Assembly (NCBI GenBank): GCA_030848705.1
Contig: CM061245.1
Span: forward strand, 60,600,006 to 60,664,005
Direction of reading: 5' to 3'
DNA length: 64,000 nucleotides
Source: Heracleum sosnowskyi
Taxonomy: Eukaryota > Streptophyta > Magnoliopsida > Apiales > Apiaceae
The notes under the pieces were generated by a model. It saw only the letters and a program-made list of their open reading frames with translations. It was not told the DNA's origin and did not search any database. The position numbers and the translations under genes are program-made. Shown in pieces: positions 38,222 to 50,292 of this stretch (the first letter of the stretch is position 1; each line of letters starts with the position of its first letter).

Positions 38222-38389
38222 GAAACTACGAGAAAATATCCACAAAATGGCCGGCTTCAATTTTTCCCCATTTTCCTAGTATAGCACCCTTTAGAGGTAA
38301 ACGTAATCGGGTGTCCCCTGGTATCTGCTACGATTCAGGCACGGACAGCCCCAAATGAACTTTTCTGCAATTCTATAAACCCATAGGGT
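38222..38389 (+). repeat. Reference monomer U
   Basis: Here GGCCGGCTTCAA (elsewhere GGTCGGCTTCAA) with TAGCACCC, then GGGTGTCCCC and GGCACGGACAG. The U' form in blocks C, G and I adds CCACAGAATGG. Confidence 0.8.
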
Positions 38390-38557
38390 CAAACTACGAG
38401 AAAATATCCACAAAATGGTCGGCTTCAATTTTTCCCCATTTTCCTAGTATAGCTCCCTTTAGAGGTAAACGTAATCGGGTGTCCCCTGGTATCTGCTACG
38501 ATTCAGGCACGAACAGCCCCAAATGAACTTTTCTCCAATTCTATAAACCCATAGGGT
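38390..38557 (+). repeat. Reference monomer V
   Basis: Begins with C, GGTCGGCTTCAA, GGGTGTCCCC, GGCACGAACAG and the diagnostic CTCCAATTC. Confidence 0.82.
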
Positions 38558-38725
38558 GAAACTACGAGAAAATATCCACAAAATGGTCGGCTTCAATTTT
38601 TCCCCATTTTCCTAGTATAGCTCCCTTTAGAGGTAAACGTAATCGGGTGTCCCCTGGTATCTGCTACGATTCAGGCACGGACAACCCCAAATGAACTTTT
38701 CTGCAATTCTATAAACCCATAGGGT
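38558..38725 (+). repeat. Reference monomer W
   Basis: Like V but with GGCACGGAC and GCAATTC. This block F form has GACAACCCC. Confidence 0.78.
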
Positions 38726-38893
38726 AAAACTACGAGAAAATATCCAAAAAATGGTCGGCTTCAATTTTTCCCCATTTTCCTAGTATAGCTCCCTTTAGAG
38801 GTAAACGTAATCGGGCATCCCCTGGTATCTGCTACGATTCAGGCACGGACAGCCCCAAATGAACTTTTCTGCAGTTCTATAAACCCATAGGGT
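38726..38893 (+). repeat. Reference monomer X
   Basis: GGTCGGCTTCAA, CCTAGTATAG, GGGCATCCCC and the diagnostic CTGCAGTTC. Usually preceded by GGGTC; here GGGTA. Confidence 0.82.
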
Positions 38894-39060
38894 AAAACTA
38901 CGAGAAAATATCCACAAAATGGCCCGCTTCAATTTTTCTCCATTTTCCTTGGATAGCTCCCTTTAGAGGTAAACGTAATCGGGCATCCCTGGTATCTGCT
39001 ACGATTCAGGCACGGACAGTCCCAAATGAACTTTTCTGCAATTCTATAAACCCATAGGGT
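38894..39060 (+). repeat. Reference monomer Y (167 bp)
   Basis: Follows GGGTA; GGCCCGCTTCAA, CCTTGGATAG, GGGCATCCCTGG, ACAGTCCC. Y is followed by Z almost everywhere in the window, a tightly kept pair. Confidence 0.85.
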
Positions 39061-39227
39061 GAATCTACGAGAAAATATCCACAAAATGGCCCGCTTCAAT
39101 TTTTCCCTATTTTCCTAGTATAGCTCCCTTTAGAGGTAAACGTAATCGGGCGTCCCTGGTATCTGCTACGATTCAGGAACGGACAGCCCCAAATGAACTT
39201 TTCTGCAATTCTATAAACCCATAGGGT
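39061..39227 (+). repeat. Reference monomer Z (167 bp)
   Basis: Starts GAATCTACG (A-to-T relative to GAAACTACG), then GGCCCGCTTCAA, CCCTATTTTCCTAG, GGGCGTCCCTGG, AGGAACGG. The Z' form has GGTCCGCTTCAA. Confidence 0.85.
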
Positions 39228-39395
39228 GAAACTACGAGAAAATATCCACAAAATGGCCCGCTTCGATTTTTCCCCATTTTCCTTGTATAGCTCCCTTTAT
39301 AGGTAAACGTAATCGGGCGTCCCCTGGTATCTGCTACGATTCAGGCACGGACAGTCCCAAATGAACTTTTCTGCAATTCAATAAACCCATAGGGT
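39228..39395 (+). repeat. Reference monomer N
   Basis: Resembles Q through GGGCGTCCCC but has ACAGTCCC and ends AATTCTATAAACCC. Block F copies carry TTTATAGG and TTCAATAAACCC. Confidence 0.82.
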
Positions 39396-39562
39396 GAAAC
39401 TACGAGAAAATATCCACAAAATGGCCCGCTTCGATTTTTCCCTATTTTCCTTGTATAGCTCCCTTTAGAGGTAAACGTAATCGGGCGTCCCTGGTATCTG
39501 CTACGATTCAGGAACGGACAGCCCCAAATGAACTTTTCTGCAATTCTATAAACCCATAGGGT
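39396..39562 (+). repeat. Reference monomer K (167 bp)
   Basis: Combines GGCCCGCTTCGA and CCCTATTTTCCTTG with GGGCGTCCCTGG and AGGAACGG. It looks like a Q/N-type monomer carrying Z-type features. Confidence 0.82.
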
Positions 39563-41742
39563 GAAACTATGAGAAAATATCCACAAAATGGCCCGCTTCG
39601 ATTTTTCCCCATTTTCCTTGTATAGCTCCCTTTAGAGGTAAACGTAATCGGGCGTCCCCTGGTATCTGCTACGATTCAGGCACGGACAGCCCCAAATGAA
39701 CTTTTCTGCAATTTTATAAAACCATAGGGTGAAACTACGAGAAAATATCCACAAAATGGTCGGCTTCAATTTTTCCCCATTTTCGTAGTATAGCTCCCTT
39801 TAGAGGTAAACGTAATCGGGTGTCCCCTGGTATCTGCTACGATTCAAGCACGGACAGCCCCAAATGAACTTTTCTGCAATTCTATAAACCCATAGGGTCA
39901 AACTACGAGAAAATATCCACAGAATGGTCGGCTTCAATTTTTCCCCATTTTCCTAGTATAGCTCCCTTTAGAGGTAAACGTAATCGGGTGTCCCCTGGTA
40001 TCTGCTACGATTCAGGCACGAACAGCCCCAAATGAACTTTTCTGCAATTCTATAAACCCATAGGGTGAAACTACGAGAAAATATCCACAAAATGGTCGGC
40101 TTCGATTTTTCCCCATTTTCCTAGTATAGCTCCCTTTAGAGGTAAACGTAATCGGGCGTCCCTGGTATCTGCTACGATTCAGGAACGGACAGCCCCAAAT
40201 GAACTTTTCTGCAATTCTATAAACCCATAGGGTGAAACTACGAGAAAATATCCACAAAATGGCCCGCTTCGATTTTTCCCCATTTTCCTTGTATAGCTCC
40301 CTTTAGAGGTAAACGTAATCGGGCGTCCCCTGGTATCTGCTACGATTCAGGCACGGACAGCCCCAAATGAACTTTTCTGCAATTTTATAAAACCATAGGG
40401 TGAAACTACGAGAAAATATCCACAAAATGGCCGGCTTCAATTTTTCCCCATTTTCCTAGTATAGCACCCTTTAGAGGTAAACGTAATCGGGTGTCCCCTG
40501 GTATCTGCTACGATTCAGGCACGGACAGCCCCAAATGAACTTTTCTGCAATTCTATAAACCCATAGGGTCAAACTACGAGAAAATATCCACAAAATGGTC
40601 GGCTTCAATTTTTCCCCATTTTCCTAGTATAGCTCCCTTTAGAGGTAAACGTAATCGGGTGTCCCCTGGTATCTGCTACGATTCAGGCACGAACAGCCCC
40701 AAATGAACATTTCTCCAATTCTATAAACCCATAGGGTGAAACTACGAGAAAATATCCACAAAATGGTCGGCTTCAATTTTTCCCCATTTTCCTAGTATAG
40801 CTCCCTTTAGAGGTAAACGTAATCGGGTGTCCCCTGGTATCTGCTACGATTCAGGCACGGACAACCCCAAATGAACTTTTCTGCAATTCTATAAACCCAT
40901 AGGGTAAAACTACGAGAAAATATCCACAAAATGGTCGGCTTCAATTTTTCCCCATTTTCCTAGTATAGCTCCCTTTAGAGGTAAACGTAATCGGGCATCC
41001 CCTGGTATCTGCTACGATTCAGGCACGGACAGCCCCAAATGAACTTTTCTGCAGTTCTATAAACCCATAGGGTAAAACTACGAGAAAATATCCACAAAAT
41101 GGCCCGCTTCAATTTTTCCCCATTTTCCTTGGATAGCTCCCTTTAGAGGTAAACGTAATCGGGCATCCCTGGTATCTGCTACGATTCAGGCACGGACAGT
41201 CCCAAATGAACTTTTCTGCAATTCTATAAACCCATAGGGTGAATCTACGAGAAAATATCCACAAAATGGCCCGCTTCAATTTTTCCCTATTTTCCTAGTA
41301 TAGCTCCCTTTAGAGGTAAACGTAATCGGGCGTCCCTGGTATCTGCTACGATTCAGGAACGGACAGCCCCAAATGAACTTTTCTGCAATTCTATAAACCC
41401 ATAGGGTGAAACTACGAGAAAATATCCACAAAATGGCCCGCTTCGATTTTTCCCCATTTTCCTTGTATAGCTCCCTTTATAGGTAAACGTAATCGGGCGT
41501 CCCCTGGTATCTGCTACGATTCAGGCACGGACAGTCCCAAATGAACTTTTCTGCAATTCAATAAACCCATAGGGTGAAACTACGAGAAAATATCCACAAA
41601 ATGGCCCGCTTCGATTTTTCCCTATTTTCCTTGTATAGCTCCCTTTAGAGGTAAACGTAATCGGGCGTCCCTGGTATCTGCTACGATTCAGGAACGGACA
41701 GCCCCAAATGAACTTTTCTGCAATTCTATAAACCCATAGGGT
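39563..41742 (+). repeat. Block F copy 2: 13-mer HOR, 2180 bp
   Basis: Same order and exact length as copy 1. Four substitutions between copies were seen (near 38192/40372, 38750/40930, 38937/41117 and 38529/40709), so identity is roughly 99.8% if I missed none. Private to this copy: GAACATTTCTCC near 40709. Confidence 0.92.
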
Positions 41743-43083
41743 GAAACTATGAGAAAATATCCACAAAATGGCCCGCTTCGATTTTTCCCCATTTTCCTTG
41801 TATAGCTCCCTTTAGAGGTAAACGTAATCGGGCGTCCCCTGGTATCTGCTACGATTCAGGCACGGACAGCCCCAAATGAACTTTTCTGAAATTTTATAAA
41901 ACCATAGGGTGAAACTACGAGAAAATATCCACAGAATGGTCGGCTTCAATTTTTCCCCATTTTCCTAGTATAGCTCCCTTTAGAGGTAAACGTAATCGGG
42001 TGTCCCCTGGTATCTGCTACGATTCAGGCACGGACAGCCCCAAATGAACTTTTCTGCAATTCTATAAACCCATAGGGTCAAACTACGAGAAAATATCCAC
42101 AAAATGGTCGGCTTCAATTTTTCCCCATTTTCCTAGTATAGCTCCCTTTAGAGGTAAACGTAATCGGGTGTCCCCTGGTATCTGCTACGATTCAGGCACG
42201 AACAGCCCCAAATGAACTTTTCTCCAATTCTATAAACCCATAGGGTGAAACTACGAGAAAATATCCACAAAATGGTCGGCTTCAATTTTTCCCCATTTTC
42301 CTAGTATAGCTCCCTTTAGAGGTAAACGTAATCGGGTGTCCCCTGGTATCTGCTACGATTCAGGCACGGACAGCCCCAAATGAACTTTTCTGCAATTCTA
42401 TAAACCCATAGGGTCAAACTACGAGAAAATATCCACAAAATGGCCGGCTTCAATTTTTCCCCATTTTCCTAGTATAGCTCCCTTTAGAGGTAAACGTAAT
42501 CGGGCATCCCCTGGTATCTGCTACGATTCAGGCACGGACAGCCCCAAATGAACTTTTCTGCAGTTCTATAAACCCATAGGGTAAAACTACGAGAAAATAT
42601 CCACAAAATGGCCCGCTTCAATTTTTCCCCATTTTCCTTGGATAGCTCCCTTTAGAGGTAAACGTAATCGGGCATCCCTGGTATCTGCTACGATTCAGGC
42701 ACGGACAGTCCCAAATGAACTTTTCTGCAATTCTATAAACCCATAGGGTGAATCTACGAGAAAATATCCACAAAATGGCCCGCTTCAATTTTTCCCTATT
42801 TTCCTAGTATAGCTCCCTTTAGAGGTAAACGTAATCGGGCGTCCCTGGTATCTGCTACGATTCAGGAACGGACAGCCCCAAATGAACTTTTCTGCAATTC
42901 TATAAACCCATAGGGTCAAACTACGAGAAAATATCCACAAAATGGCCGGCTTCAATTTTTCCCCATTTTCCTAGTATAGCTCCCTTTAGAGGTAAACGTA
43001 ATCGGGCGTCCCTGGTATCTGCTACGATTCAGGAACGGACAGCCCCAAATGAACTTTTCTGCAATTCTATAAACCCATAGGGT
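41743..43083 (+). repeat. Block G part 1: Q, U', V, W, X, Y, Z and a hybrid monomer
   Basis: Follows the Q-U-V-W-X-Y-Z order, but N and K are replaced by one hybrid monomer (42917-43083) that starts as X (leading C, GGCCGGCTTCAA) and ends as K (GGGCGTCCCTGG, AGGAACGG, then ACTATGAG of the next Q). Q has TTCTGAAATTTT near 41886. Confidence 0.82.
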
Positions 43084-45094
43084 GAAACTATGAGAAAATA
43101 TCCACAAAATGGCCCGCTTCGATTTTTCCCCATTTTCCTTGTATAGCTCCCTTTAGAGGTAAACGTAATCGGGCGTCCCCTGGTATCTGCTACGATTCAG
43201 GCACGGACAGCCCCAAATGAACTTTTCTGCAATTTTATAAAACCATAGGGTGAAACTACGAGAAAATATCCACAGAATGGTCGGCTTCAATTTTTCCCCA
43301 TTTTCCTAGTATAGCTCCCTTTAGAGGTAAACGTAATCGGGTGTCCCCTGGTATCTGCTACGATTCAGGCACGGACAGCCCCAAATGAACTTTTCTGCAA
43401 TTCTATAAACCCATAGGGTCAAACTACGAGAAAATATCCACAAAATGGTCGGCTTCAATTTTTCCCCATTTTCCTAGTATAGCTCCCTTTAGAGGTAAAC
43501 GTAATCGGGTGTCCCCTGGTATCTGCTACGATTCAGGCACGAACAGCCCCAAATGAACTTTTCTCCAATTCTATAAACCCATAGGGTGAAACTACGAGAA
43601 AATATCCACAAAATGGTCGGCTTCAATTTTTCCCCATTTTCCTAGTATAGCTCCCTTTAGAGGTAAACGTAATCGGGTGTCCCCTGGTATCTGCTACGAT
43701 TCAGGCACGGACAGCCCCAAATGAACTTTTCTGCAATTCTATAAACCCATAGGGTCAAACTACGAGAAAATATCCACAAAATGGCCGGCTTCAATTTTTC
43801 CCCATTTTCCTTGTATAGCTCCCTTTAGAGGTAAACGTAATCGGGCGTCCCCTGGTATCTGCTACGATTCAGGCACGGACAGCCCCAAATGAACTTTTCT
43901 GCAGTTCTATAAACCCATAGGGTAAAACTACGAGAAAATATCCACAAAATGGCCCGCTTCAATTTTTCCCCATTTTCCTTGGATAGCTCCCTTTAGAGGT
44001 AAACGTAATCGGGCATCCCTGGTATCTGCTACGATTCAGGCACGGACAGTCCCAAATGAACTTTTCTGCAATTCTATAAACCCATAGGGTGAATCTACGA
44101 GAAAATATCCACAAAATGGCCCGCTTCAATTTTTCCCTATTTTCCTAGTATAGCTCCCTTTAGAGGTAAACGTAATCGGGCGTCCCTGGTATCTGCTACG
44201 ATTCAGGAACGGACAGCCCCAAATGAACTTTTCTGCAATTCTATAAACCCATAGGGTCAAACTACGAGAAAATATCCACAAAATGGCCGGCTTCAATTTT
44301 TCCCCATTTTCCTAGTATAGCTCCCTTTAGAGGTAAACGTAATCGGGCATCCCCTGGTATCTGCTACGATTCAGGCACGGACAGCCCCAAATGAACTTTT
44401 CTGCAGTTCTATAAACCCATAGGGTAAAACTACGAGAAAATATCCACAAAATGGTCCGCTTCAATTTTTCCCCATTTTCCTTGGATAGCTCCCTTTAGAG
44501 GTAAACGTAATCGGGCATCCCTGGTATCTGCTACGATTCAGGCACGGACAGTCCCAAATGAACTTTTCTGCAATTCTATAAACCCATAGGGTGAATCTAC
44601 GAGAAAATATCCACAAAATGGCCCGCTTCAATTTTTCCCTATTTTCCTAGTATAGCTCCCTTTAGAGGTAAACGTAATCGGGCGTCCCTGGTATCTGCTA
44701 CGATTCAGGAACGGACAGCCCCAAATGAACTTTTCTGCAATTCTATAAACCCATAGGGTGAAACTACGAGAAAATATCCACAAAATGGCCCGCTTCGATT
44801 TTTCCCCATTTTCCTTGTATAGCTCCCTTTATAGGTAAACGTAATCGGGCGTCCCCTGGTATCTGCTACGATTCAGGCACGGACAGTCCCAAATGAACTT
44901 TTCTGCAATTCTATAAACCCATAGGGTGAAACTACGAGAAAATATCCACAAAATGGCCCGCTTCGATTTTTCCCTATTTTCCTTGTATATCTCCCTTTAG
45001 AGGTAAACGTAATCGGGCGTCCCTGGTATCTGCTACGATTCAGGAACGGACAGCCCCAAATGAACTTTTCTGCAATTCTATAAACCCATAGGGT
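43084..45094 (+). repeat. Block G part 2: 12 monomers with a repeated X-Y-Z triplet
   Basis: Q, U', V, W, X, Y, Z, X, Y, Z, N, K. The first X (43756-43923) has CCTTGTATAG and GGGCGTCCCC but ends CTGCAGTTC, a further mixture. K has CTTGTATATCTCCC near 44991, a mark reused in part 3. Confidence 0.82.
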
Positions 45095-45598
45095 GAAACT
45101 ATGAGAAAATATCCACAAAATGGCCCGCTTCGATTTTTCCCCATTTTCCTTGTATAGCTCCCTTTAGAGGTAAACGTAATCGGGCGTCCCCTGGTATCTG
45201 CTACGATTCAGGCACGGACAGCCCCAAATGAACTTTTCTGCAATTTTATAAAACCATAGGGTGAAACTACGAGAAAATATCCACAGAATGGTCGGCTTCA
45301 ATTTTTCCCCATTTTCCTAGTATAGCTCCCTTTAGAGGTAAACGTAATCGGGTGTCCCCTGGTATCTGCTACGATTCAGGCACGGACAGTCCCAAATGAA
45401 CTTTTCTGCAATTCTATAAACCCATAGGGTCAAACTACGAGAAAATATCCACAAAATGGTCGGCTTCAATTTTTCCCCATTTTCCTAGTATAGCTCCCTT
45501 TAGAGGTAAACGTAATCGGGTGTCCCCTGGTATCTGCTACGATTCAGGCACGAACAGCCCCAAATGAACTTTTCTCCAATTCTATAAACCCATAGGGT

Positions 45599-45765
45599 GA
45601 AACTACGAGAAAATATCCACAAAATGGTCGGCTTCAATTTTTCCCCATTTTCCTAGTATAGCTCCCTTTAGAGGTAAACGTAATCGGGCATCCCTGGTAT
45701 CTGCTACGATTCAGGCACGGACAGTCCCAAATGAACTTTTCTGCAATTCTATAAACCCATAGGGT
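45599..45765 (+). repeat. Hybrid W/Y monomer
   Basis: First half is W (GAAACTACGAG, GGTCGGCTTCAA, CCTAGTATAG); second half is Y (GGGCATCCCTGG, ACAGTCCC), and it is followed by Z as Y always is. X is missing from the order, as expected if recombination joined W to Y within the conserved core. Confidence 0.8.
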
Positions 45766-45932
45766 GAATCAACGAGAAAATATCCACAAAATGGCCCGCT
45801 TCAATTTTTCCCTATTTTCCTAGTATAGCTCCCTTTAGAGGTAAACGTAATCGGGCGTCCCTGGTATCTGCTACGATTCAGGAACGGACAGCCCCAAATG
45901 AACTTTTCTGCAATTCAATAAACCCATAGGGT

Positions 45933-46100
45933 GAAACTACGAGAAAATATCCACAAAATGACCCGCTTCGATTTTTCCCTATTTTCCTTGTATATCTCCC
46001 TTTAGAGGTAAACGTAATCGGGCGTCCCCTGGTATCTGCTACGATTCAGGCACGGACAGCCCCAAATGAACTTTTCTGCAATTTTATAAAACCATAGGGT
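45933..46100 (+). repeat. Hybrid K/Q monomer
   Basis: First part is K (CCCTATTTTCCTTG with the rare TATATCTCCC); second part is Q (GGGCGTCCCC, GCACGGACAG, AATTTTATAAAACC). It has AAAATGACCCGC, a change also seen at about 31210. N is missing from the local order. Confidence 0.8.
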
Positions 46101-47441
46101 GAAACTACGAGAAAATATCCACAGAATGGTCGGCTTCAATTTTTCCCCATTTTCCTAGTATAGCTCCCTTTAGAGGTAAACGTAATCGGGTGTCCCCTGG
46201 TATCTGCTACGATTCAGGCACGGACAGCCCCAAATGAACTTTTCTGCAATTCTATAAACCCATAGGGTCAAACTACGAGAAAATATCCACAAAATGGTCG
46301 GATTCAATTTTTCCCCATTTTCCTAGTATAGCTCCCTTTAGAGGTAAACGTAATCGGGTGTCCCCTGGTATCTGCTACGATTCAGGCACGAACAGCCCCA
46401 AATGAACTTTTCTCCAATTCTATAAACCCATAGGGTGAAACTACGAGAAAATATCCACAAAATGGTCGGCTTCAATTTTTCCCCATTTTCCTAGTATAGC
46501 TCCCTTTAGAGGTAAACGTAATCGGGTGTCCCCTGATATCTGCTACGATTCAGGCACGGACAGCCCCAAATGAACTTTTCTGCAATTCTATAAACCCATA
46601 GGGTCAAACTACGAGAAAATATCCACAAAATGGCCGGCTTCAATTTTTCCCCATTTTCCTAGTATAGCTCCCTTTAGAGGTAAACGTAATCGGGCATCCC
46701 CTGGTATCTGCTACGATTCAGGCACGGACAGCCCCAAATGAACTTTTCTGCAGTTCTATAAACCCATAGGGTAAAACTACGAGAAAATATCCACAAAATG
46801 GCTCGCTTCAATTTTTCCCCATTTTCCTTGGATAGCTCCCTTTAGAGGTAAACGTAATCGGGCATCCCTGGTATCTGCTACGATTCAGGCACGGACAGTC
46901 CCAAATGAACTTTTCTGCAATTCTATAAACCCATAGGGTGAATCTACGAGAAAATATCCACAAAATGGCCCGCTTCAATTTTTCCCTATTTTCCTAGTAT
47001 AGCTCCCTTTAGAGGTAAACGTAATCGGGCGTCCCTGGTATCTGCTACGATTCAGGAACGGACAGCCCCAAATGAACTTTTCTGCAATTCTATAAACCCA
47101 TAGGGTGAAACTACGAGAAAATATCCACAAAATGGCCCGCTTCGATTTTTCCCCATTTTCCTTGTATAGCTCCCTTTATAGGTAAACGTAATCGGGCGTC
47201 CCCTGGTATCTGCTACGATTCAGGCACGGACAGTCCCAAATGAACTTTTCTGCAATTCTATAAACCCATAGGGTGAAACTACGAGAAAATATCCACAAAA
47301 TGGCCCGCTTCGATTTTTCCCTATTTTCCTTGTATATCTCCCTTTAGAGGTAAACGTAATCGGGCGTCCCTGGTATCTGCTACGATTCAGGAACGGACAG
47401 CCCCAAATGAACTTTTCTGCAATTCTATAAACCCATAGGGT

Positions 47442-48614
47442 GAAACTATGAGAAAATATCCACAAAATGGCCCGCTTCGATTTTTCCCCATTTTCCTTGT
47501 ATAGCTCCCTTTAGAGGTAAACGTAATCGGGCGTCCCCTGGTATCTGCTACGATTCAGGCACGGACAGCCCCAAATGAACTTTTCTGCAATTTTATAAAA
47601 CCATAGGGTGAAACTACGAGAAAATATCCACAGAATGGTCGGCTTCAATTTTTCCCCATTTTCCTAGTATAGCTCCCTTTAGAGGTAAACGTAATCGGGT
47701 GTCCCCTGGTATCTGCTACGATTTAGGCACGGACAGCCCCAAATGAACTTTTCTGCAATTCTATAAACCCATAGGGTCAAACTACGAGAAAATATCCACA
47801 AAATGGTCGGCTTCAATTTTTCCCCATTTTCCTAGTATAGCTCCCTTTAGAGGTAAACGTAATCGGGTGTCCCCTGGTATCTGCTACGATTCAGGCACGA
47901 ACAGCCCCAAATGAACTTTTCTCCAATTCTATAAACCCATAGGGTGAAACTACGAGAAAATATCCACAAAATGGTCGGCTTCAATTTTTCCCCATTTTCC
48001 TAGTATAGCTCCCTTTAGAGGTAAACGTAATCGGGTGTCCCCTGGTATCTGCTACGATTCAGGCACGGACAGCCCCAAATGAACTTTTCTGCAATTCTAT
48101 AAACCCATAGGGTCAAACTACGAGAAAATATCCACAAAATGGTCGGCTTCAATTTTTCCCCATTTTCCTAGTATAGCTCCCTTTAGAGGTAAACGTAATC
48201 GGGCATCCCCTGGTATCTGCTACGATTCAGGCACGGACAGCCCCAAATGAACTTTTCTGCAGTTCTATAAACCCATAGGGTAAAACTACGAGAAAATATC
48301 CACAAAATGGCCCGCTTCAATTTTCCCCATTTTCCTTGGATAGCTCCCTTTAGAGGTAAACGTAATCGGGCATCCCTGGTATCTGCTACGATTCAGGCAC
48401 GGACAGTCCCAAATGAACTTTTCTGCAATTCTATAAACCCATAGGGTGAATCTACGAGAAAATATCCACAAAATGGCCCGCTTCAATTTTTCCCTATTTT
48501 CCTAGTATAGCTCCCTTTAGAGGTAAACGTAATCGGGCGTCCCTGGTATCTGCTACGATTCAGGAACGGACAGCCCCAAATGAACTTTTCTGCAATTCTA
48601 TAAACCCATAGGGT
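47442..48614 (+). repeat. Block G part 4: Q, U', V, W, X, Y, Z
   Basis: Seven monomers in standard order. U' has GATTTAGGCAC near 47721. Y at 48282-48447 is 166 bp, with one T lost in CTTCAATTTTCCCC near 48316. Confidence 0.82.
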
Positions 48615-50292
48615 GAAACTACGAGAAAATATCCACAAAATGGCCCGCTTCGATTTTTCCCCATTTTCCTTGTATAGCTCCCTTTAGAGGTAAACGTAAT
48701 CGGGCGTCCCCTGGTATCTGCTACGATTCAGGCACGGACAGCCCCAAATGAACTTTTCTGCAATTTTATAAAACCATAGGGTGAAACTACGAGAAAATAT
48801 CCACAAAATGGTCGGCTTCAATTTTTCCCCATTTTCGTAGTATAGCTCCCTTTAGAGGTAAACGTAATCGGGTGTCCCCTGGTATCTGCTACGATTCAAG
48901 CACGGACAGCCCCAAATGAACTTTTCTGCAATTCTATAAACCCATAGGGTCAAACTACGAGAAAATATCCACAGAATGGTCGGCTTCAATTTTTCCCCAT
49001 TTTCCTAGTATAGCTCCCTTTAGAGGTAAACGTAATCGGGTGTCCCCTGGTATCTGCTACGATTCAGGCACGAACAGCCCCAAATGAACTTTTCTGTAAT
49101 TCTATAAACCCATAGGGTGAAACTACGAGAAAATATCCACAAAATGGTCGGCTTCGATTTTTCCCCATTTTCCTAGTATAGCTCCCTTTAGAGGTAAACG
49201 TAATCGGGCGTCCCTGGTATCTGCTACGATTCAGGAACGGACAGCCCCAAATGAACTTTTCTGCAATTCTATAAACCCATAGGGTGAAACTACGAGAAAA
49301 TATCCACAAAATGGCCCGCTTCGATTTTTCCCCATTTTCCTTGTATAGCTCCCTTTAGAGGTAAACGTAATCGGGCGTCCCCTGGTATCTGCTACGATTC
49401 AGGCACGGACAGCCCCAAATGAACTTTTCTGCAATTTTATAAAACCATAGGGTGAAACGACGAGAAAATATCCACAAAATGGTCGGCTTCAATTTTTCCC
49501 CATTTTCCTAGTATAGCACCCTTTAGAGGTAAACGTAATCGGGTGTCCCCTGGTATCTGCTACGATTCAGGCACGGACAGCCCCAAATGAACTTTTCTGC
49601 AATTCTATAAACCCATAGGGTCAAACTACGAGAAAATATCCACAGAATGGTCGGCTTCAATTTTTCCCCATTTTCCTAGTATAGCTCCCTTTAGAGGTAA
49701 ACGTAATCGGGTGTCCCCTGGTATCTGCTACGATTCAGGCACGAACAGCCCCAAATGAACTTTTCTGCAATTCTATAAACCCATAGGGTGAAACTACGAG
49801 AAAATATCCACAAAATGGTCGGCTTCGATTTTTCCCCATTTTCCTAGTATAGCTCCCTTTAGAGGTAAACGTAATCGGGCGTCCCTGGTATCTGCTACGA
49901 TTCAGGAACGGACAGCCCCAAATGAACTTTTCTGCAATTCTATAAACCCATAGGGTGAAACTACGAGAAAATATCCACAAAATGGCCCGCTTCGATTTTT
50001 CCCCATTTTCCTTGTATAGCTCCCTTTAGAGGTAAACGTAATCGGGCGTCCCCTGGTATCTGCTACGATTCAGGCACGGACAGCCCCAAATGAACTTTTC
50101 TGCAATTTTATAAAACCATAGGGTGAAACGACGAGAAAATATCCACAAAATGGTTGGCTTCAATTTTTCCCCATTTTCCTAGTATAGCACCCTTTAGAGG
50201 TAAACGTAATCGGGTGTCCCCTGGTATCTGCTACGATTCAGGCACGGACAACCCCAAATGAACTTTTCTGTAGTTCTATAAACCCATAGGGT
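48615..50292 (+). repeat. Block G part 5: Q, R, S, T, then a duplicated 4-mer (671 bp)
   Basis: Q, R, S, T, Q, U, S, T, Q, U. The S-T-Q-U set occurs twice (48951-49621 and 49622-50292). GAAACGACGAG (49456, 50127) and TAGCACCC (49515, 50186) recur at exactly 671 bp. The last U (50125-50292) is a hybrid: it starts as U (with GGTTGGCTTC) but ends GACAACCCC and CTGTAGTTC, the end of X'' that precedes every Y' in block I. Confidence 0.85.

Larger units (their letters stand above)
37383..39562 (+). repeat. Block F copy 1: 13-mer HOR, 2180 bp
   Basis: Order Q, R, S, T, Q, U, V, W, X, Y, Z, N, K: an R-S-T group joined to the nine-monomer series Q-U-V-W-X-Y-Z-N-K that dominates block G. Four short and nine long monomers give 2180 bp. 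Shared rare marks in both copies: TAGCACCC, TTTATAGG, TTCAATAAACCC and ACTATGAG. Private to this copy: AACGTTTCTGC near 38192, ATCCAAAAAATGG near 38747, TTTTTCTCC near 38937. Confidence 0.92.
45095..47441 (+). repeat. Block G part 3: 14-monomer unit, 2347 bp
   Basis: Q, U', V, hybrid W/Y (45599-45765), Z, hybrid K/Q (45933-46100), U', V, W, X, Y, Z, N, K. The TTTATAGG mark of N recurs 2347 bp after its previous copy. Private changes: GAATCAACGAG near 45766, GGTCGGATTC near 46298, CCTGATATC near 46533, GGCTCGCTTC near 46800. Confidence 0.82.
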
